Made by a program: the position numbers and the translations under genes | NCBI GenBank assembly: GCA_905215205.1 | Contig: CAJMPK010000058.1 | Location: forward strand, 1 to 8,595 | Reading direction: 5' to 3' | From: an uncultured bacterium | GTDB taxonomy: Bacteria > Actinomycetota > Coriobacteriia > Coriobacteriales > Coriobacteriaceae | DNA: 8,595 nucleotides | Notes under the pieces: generated by a model | What the model saw: only the letters and a program-made list of their open reading frames with translations | Told to the model about the DNA's origin: nothing | Databases searched by the model: none | Part shown: piece by piece, positions 6,271-8,595 of the stretch | Layout: each line of letters begins with the position of its first letter | How positions within the stretch are numbered: position 1 is the stretch's first letter

Positions 6271-7016
6271 TTTTCAACTTTAACTTTTTGGATGGTGCAG
6301 TGGCCAATGCCCGTTAGACGGACGATCTGTTTAATCGAAAAGCCCTCGCTCTTCAAAGTGCGAATGCAGGCATCGCGCGCCCCCTTTGGCAAAGCCTTAA
6401 GGTGATGAGGTTCGTACGGCTTAAGAAGCGCCTGCGCAAACTCCAGCGCATCCATGTCGCTCACATGAGCGCCGTCACGGAAGCAATACCTGTTGGGCTC
6501 GCCCGAAGTACTAAAAACAAAAAATCTCCGAGAATCACCAAGCAACCCGAGAACACAATCATTTTTACAGATGCCCGGATACCCCATATACTCGCTAAAG
6601 CTGCTCCATCGATACAGCGAAGCGGTCCCAATCCTCGCCTTCGCGGGATTGTCGTGAATGTATCTCACGCAGTTGAGCAGTTGATCATCATCGAGGATCG
6701 GCACGCTCTTAAATCGATCCTGAAAAACAGGGCCCTTCCTGCCTGTCTTAGAGTTGAAATACATTGCATACGCCGTCGTAATCGAATGCATGCAATCGCT
6801 CAGATGAGCATGTTCGTCGTCAAGCAGAAGATGAATATGGTTATCCATAAGGCACCACGCGATGACATCAACTTTGAACTTCTGGCATTTCGAAGCAATC
6901 AGCCGAAGCAAATAGAGTCGATCATCCTCATCCTCAAATATCAGCTGACCGCCACACCCCTTTTGAACGACATGGTAAAAGCCATATTCAGAGATTTCTC
7001 GCGCAGTCCGAGTCAT
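6267..7016 (-). CDS. REP-associated tyrosine transposase (RAYT, Y1/HUH family)
   Basis: This is a 249-residue single-strand DNA nuclease/transposase of the IS200-like Y1_Tnp superfamily. N-terminal FYHVVQKG (13-20) precedes WCLMDNHIHLLL at 54-65, where His60-Ile61-His62 is the metal-binding HUH motif. Next come TAYAMYFNSKTGRKGPVFQDRF (split as TAYAMYFN at 81-88 and GPVFQDRF at 95-102), with Tyr83 the likely nucleophile, and VRYIHDNPAKA at 118-128. A C-terminal helix-turn-helix is likely at 226-246 (SIKQIVRLTGIG). This order and the single gene without TnpB indicate a RAYT, not a true IS200. The start is ATG 7016, with AGGAGG 8 nt upstream; ATG 7022 is too close to that site and TTG 7043 lies upstream of it. 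The frame is intact and all catalytic residues are present, so it may be active. I found no convincing promoter. Confidence 0.9.
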   Translation of the reverse strand: MTRTAREISEYGFYHVVQKGCGGQLIFEDEDDRLYLLRLIASKCQKFKVDVIAWCLMDNHIHLLLDDEHAHLSDCMHSITTAYAMYFNSKTGRKGPVFQDRFKSVPILDDDQLLNCVRYIHDNPAKARIGTASLYRWSSFSEYMGYPGICKNDCVLGLLGDSRRFFVFSTSGEPNRYCFRDGAHVSDMDALEFAQALLKPYEPHHLKALPKGARDACIRTLKSEGFSIKQIVRLTGIGHCTIQKVKVEK

Positions 7017-7096
7017 ATGCATTCCCTCCTCTACAGATAACAATTACGTTACCCGAGCCAGAGCAGAAAAAACGTACTGGGAGCGACAAATCTCTT

Positions 7097-7109
7097 CGTT
7101 CGGCGAACG
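7097..7109. other. Short perfect palindrome upstream of the transposase gene
   Basis: CGTTCG and CGAACG flank a single central base, about 80 nt upstream of the transposase start and 7 nt from repeat copy D. It could be an operator half-site pair or chance; a 6+6 palindrome is short. Confidence 0.3.
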
Positions 7110-7116
7110 GTAGATA

Positions 7117-7149
7117 GTAGCTAAAAAAGCCCCGTCCCAAATTAGCTAC
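7117..7149 (-). repeat. 33-nt REP-like repeat, copy D
   Basis: This is the copy with the most regular ends: GTAGCTAA and TTAGCTAC pair perfectly over 8 bp, leaving a 17-nt interior with GGGACGGGG on the minus strand. It lies about 100 nt upstream of the transposase start, between that gene and the rsfS terminator. Confidence 0.85.
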
Positions 7150-7159
7150 TTTTGGAGCT

Positions 7160-7199
7160 AAAGAAAGCCGGGCAGCTGCGAATGATGCAACTGCCCGGC
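7160..7199 (-). terminator. Intrinsic terminator of the nadD-yqeK-rsfS operon
   Basis: On the minus strand GCCGGGCAG (7199-7191) pairs perfectly with CTGCCCGGC (7175-7167). The pairing can extend by 3 bp after one mismatch. It is followed at once by TTTCTTT. The plus-strand exit has no T run, so termination is one-directional. Repeat copy E separates it from the rsfS stop codon. Confidence 0.85.
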
Positions 7200-7211
7200 G
7201 TGCGGTTAAGG

Positions 7212-7244
7212 GTAGCTAAAAAAGCCCCATCCCAAATGAACTAC
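7212..7244 (-). repeat. 33-nt REP-like repeat, copy E, abutting the rsfS stop
   Basis: The minus strand reads GTAGTTC, then ATTTGGGATGGGG, then TTTTTTAGCTAC. Its first base is the G of the rsfS TAG stop (7246-7244), and its next three bases are a second in-frame TAG. The copy sits between rsfS and its terminator, so it is transcribed in the 3' untranslated region. Confidence 0.85.
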
Positions 7245-7699
7245 TAAAGGAGGTCGAGGGGAAGCTGTGGGGCGTCACCCCAGAGCTTTTCGAGGCGGTA
7301 GAACTCGCGGGCCTCGGGCGTAAAGACGTGGACGACGACCGAACCGTAGTCCATGAGCATCCAGGTCTTCTGCTCGCGACCCTCGATGGAGAACGGGTGC
7401 TCGCCGCAAGCCTCGGCGACCTTCTCCTCGATCTCGTCGACGATCGAATCGACCTGGCGGTTGTTGGCACCGGTGGCAAGCACAAAGTAGTCGCATACGT
7501 CGGAAAGCTCGGTCAGGTCGAGCACCTGAACGTCCTCGCCCTTCTTGTCGTAGGCGGCCTGCGCGGCGGCGCGGGCGACATCCTCAGCGGCGACACCGCT
7601 CGCGGACAGCGAGGCGGCAGTGCGGTCGGACGTGGCGGCGAAGCTCTTGTGCGCCACACCTTCAAGAATCTGCTCGTCGGTCATGGTCTCGTCGGCCAT
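7244..7699 (-). CDS. rsfS: Ribosomal silencing factor RsfS (Iojap/YbeB family)
   Basis: RsfS binds ribosomal protein L14 and blocks joining of the 50S and 30S subunits under poor nutrition. The 151-residue protein contains the family core from about residue 37: EDVQVLDLTELSDVCDYFVL at 55-74, then GANNRQVDSIVDEIEEKV, and DYGSVVVHVFTPEAREFYR at 117-135, then LEKLWGDA. The first 35 or so residues are an Ala/Ser/Thr-rich extension not seen in the 105-120 residue members I know. ATG 7699 has AGAGG 6 nt upstream, and no downstream ATG near the core has a better site. The gene follows yqeK by 27 nt in the widely conserved nadD-yqeK-rsfS order. Tandem TAG stops are shared with repeat copy E. Confidence 0.95.
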   Translation of the reverse strand: MADETMTDEQILEGVAHKSFAATSDRTAASLSASGVAAEDVARAAAQAAYDKKGEDVQVLDLTELSDVCDYFVLATGANNRQVDSIVDEIEEKVAEACGEHPFSIEGREQKTWMLMDYGSVVVHVFTPEAREFYRLEKLWGDAPQLPLDLL

Positions 7700-7726
7700 G
7701 GAATACCTCTTTCTAGACAGCCCAAG

Positions 7727-8335
7727 CTAGCGCAGCTGGGCGTAATGGTTGTAAATCGTAATAGCCGTGGGATAAAGATAGCGCCCGGACTGGATCACAT
7801 AGACCAGACCCTGCGCAAAACAGGAGAAGAACAACTCATCGAGCGTCGACTCCCCCACCATCTTGCGCAGCGCATGCGCATAGTCGCCGTGGCGGTTGGG
7901 CTCGATGGCATCGGCCACAAAGACCACCATATCGAGCGGCGTCATGTCGCAAGCGCCCACGGTATGACGGTCGACAGCCTGAAAGACCGCCGGCGACAGC
8001 TCGGGAAAAAGCTGCGGAAGCTCATAGGCGGCAACAGGACCATGCAAAAGCGGCGTCGCGGCGGAAGGAGAGCCGGCAATCTTAATGCCGTAATGCAGAG
8101 CGCGCGTAACCAGTTCGTCGTCGGAGAGCACTTTGTCCCAGTCGTGGATCAGACCGGCAGCAGCGGCATCAAAGCGGTCGACGCCGTAGACCTCGGCCAG
8201 ATGAAGTGCGGTCTCGGCAACACCCAGCGAATGCACATAGCGCTTGCGCTTATCCTTCATGCGAACATCGAGCAGCTCTTGAATGCGCTTGAGCAGCGCG
8301 CGCTCATCGCCCTCAAACTGATCCTCTACCGACAA
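7727..8335 (-). CDS. yqeK: HD-domain phosphohydrolase YqeK (probable Ap4A hydrolase)
   Basis: YqeK proteins are HD-superfamily hydrolases; characterised members cleave diadenosine tetraphosphate symmetrically to two ADP. Ligands visible in the 202 residues are His35 in RYVHSLGVAE, His64-Asp65 in AGLIHDWDK, His98 in LLHGP, His124 in VDRHTVG and Asp142 in FVADAIEPNR. This is a complete HD set in the family order, at normal length. The start is TTG 8335, preceded by GGGGG 6 nt upstream; an in-frame TGA at 8350-8348 (also the nadD stop) rules out anything much longer. The 12-nt gap to nadD and the position before rsfS place it in the usual NAD/ribosome-silencing operon. The Ap4A assignment is family knowledge, not readable from this sequence. 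Confidence 0.93.
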   Translation of the reverse strand: MSVEDQFEGDERALLKRIQELLDVRMKDKRKRYVHSLGVAETALHLAEVYGVDRFDAAAAGLIHDWDKVLSDDELVTRALHYGIKIAGSPSAATPLLHGPVAAYELPQLFPELSPAVFQAVDRHTVGACDMTPLDMVVFVADAIEPNRHGDYAHALRKMVGESTLDELFFSCFAQGLVYVIQSGRYLYPTAITIYNHYAQLR

Positions 8336-8347
8336 CGTAGACCCCCA

Positions 8348-8595
8348 TCACTCAAAATCTTCTTGGCCCAAATCGGCATATAGCCTGCGTTTGCGAATGT
8401 AGCCGAGCACGGACTCGCTCGTAAGATAGCGCACGCTCATGCCGCGGGCAACTCGCTTACGAATGTTCGTCGAGCTGATCGCCAGCGCCGGAATCTGAAT
8501 ATAGCGCACGTCGAACGGCAGTCCCGACTCTTTAATTCGGGCACGCGCCGTATCGATATCAAAGCCCGGTCGCGTCGCCGCAATAAAGGTGGCAA
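8348..8595 (-). CDS. nadD: Nicotinate-nucleotide adenylyltransferase, C-terminal part (runs off the right edge)
   Basis: NadD adenylates nicotinate mononucleotide to deamido-NAD, an essential step of NAD synthesis. The 81 codons in the window give the C-terminal third: FIAATRPGFD near the edge, then IPALAISSTNIRKRV, which holds the ISSTxIR nucleotide-binding motif, then SVRYLTSESVLGYIRKRRLY. The last two motifs are typical of the nucleotidyltransferase alpha/beta-phosphodiesterase fold of NadD. The TGA stop is at 8350-8348, 12 nt before the yqeK start. The N-terminal part with the first nucleotide-binding motif is outside the window. Confidence 0.94.
   Translation of the reverse strand, partial: ATFIAATRPGFDIDTARARIKESGLPFDVRYIQIPALAISSTNIRKRVARGMSVRYLTSESVLGYIRKRRLYADLGQEDFE

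Larger units (their letters stand above)
6238..7149 (-). mobile_element. Candidate RAYT unit: transposase gene bracketed by repeat copies C and D
   Basis: The unit runs from copy D upstream of the HUH transposase gene to copy C at its stop codon, both repeats in the same orientation as the gene. The stretch is visibly more AT-rich than the housekeeping genes around it. I see no terminal inverted repeats of the DDE type and no target duplication, as expected for HUH enzymes that act on single-stranded DNA. The borders are inferred from the repeats alone. RAYTs are often resident genes that mobilise REPs without moving themselves. Confidence 0.4.

Noticed and set aside
6101..6283. Small open frames through the inverted repeat
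   Set aside because: They consist mostly of translated repeat sequence, have no ribosome site, and would arise wherever the repeat lies.
6402..7040. Plus-strand open frame of 212 codons over the transposase gene
   Set aside because: It is an antisense shadow of the RAYT gene, which has a complete HUH motif and a good ribosome site on the minus strand.
6092..7244. 33-nt repeats as a CRISPR array
   Set aside because: Gaps are 57, 23, 846 and 62 nt, orientation is mixed, copies differ from each other, and no cas genes are present.
7328..8383. Plus-strand open frame of 351 codons
   Set aside because: It is antisense to rsfS, yqeK and the end of nadD, all well supported. There is no ribosome site and no family resemblance.

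Overview
The window looks like chromosome of a GC-rich Coriobacteriia-type actinomycete, most like Collinsella. The basis is the two-subunit glycyl-tRNA synthetase next to an rpsP-khpA-rimM-trmD-lepB cluster, frequent TTG/GTG starts with strong GAGGAG ribosome sites, and protein sequence resemblance. The genus is an inference from memory, not from a search. Almost all of the window is housekeeping genes on the minus strand. The exceptions are dinB on the plus strand and one accessory island.

Right to left along the minus strand: the 3' end of nadD (NAD synthesis), yqeK (HD-domain nucleotide hydrolase) and rsfS (ribosome silencing factor) form an operon that ends in a clear intrinsic terminator at 7160-7199. 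Next comes an island at about 6090-7244. It holds a single-domain HUH (Y1) transposase of the REP-associated type (RAYT, 6267-7016) and five copies of a 33-nt repeat. Two of these copies form a perfect 37-bp inverted repeat. dinB (DNA polymerase IV) converges on this island from the left.

From 4588 down to 1 the minus strand carries rpsP, khpA, rimM, trmD and lepB, then after a 59-nt gap glyQ and the first 374 codons of glyS. rpsP through lepB are packed with gaps of 2-10 nt. At the rpsP/khpA and trmD/lepB junctions the final Glu-Glu codons of one gene are the Shine-Dalgarno of the next. rpsP and dinB diverge from a 201-bp region with a good promoter for rpsP and a bare -10 box that would give a leaderless dinB mRNA.

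The operons supply ribosome and tRNA functions: S16, a 30S maturation factor, tRNA m1G37 methylation, a small RNA-binding KH protein, glycine charging, and signal peptidase for export. The least ordinary part is the RAYT with its repeats. The repeats carry GTAG on both strands and a conserved G-rich block, and they lie exactly against the stop codons of the transposase and of rsfS. They look like a non-classical REP/REPIN family. I see no defence system, CRISPR array, prophage, tRNA or rRNA.
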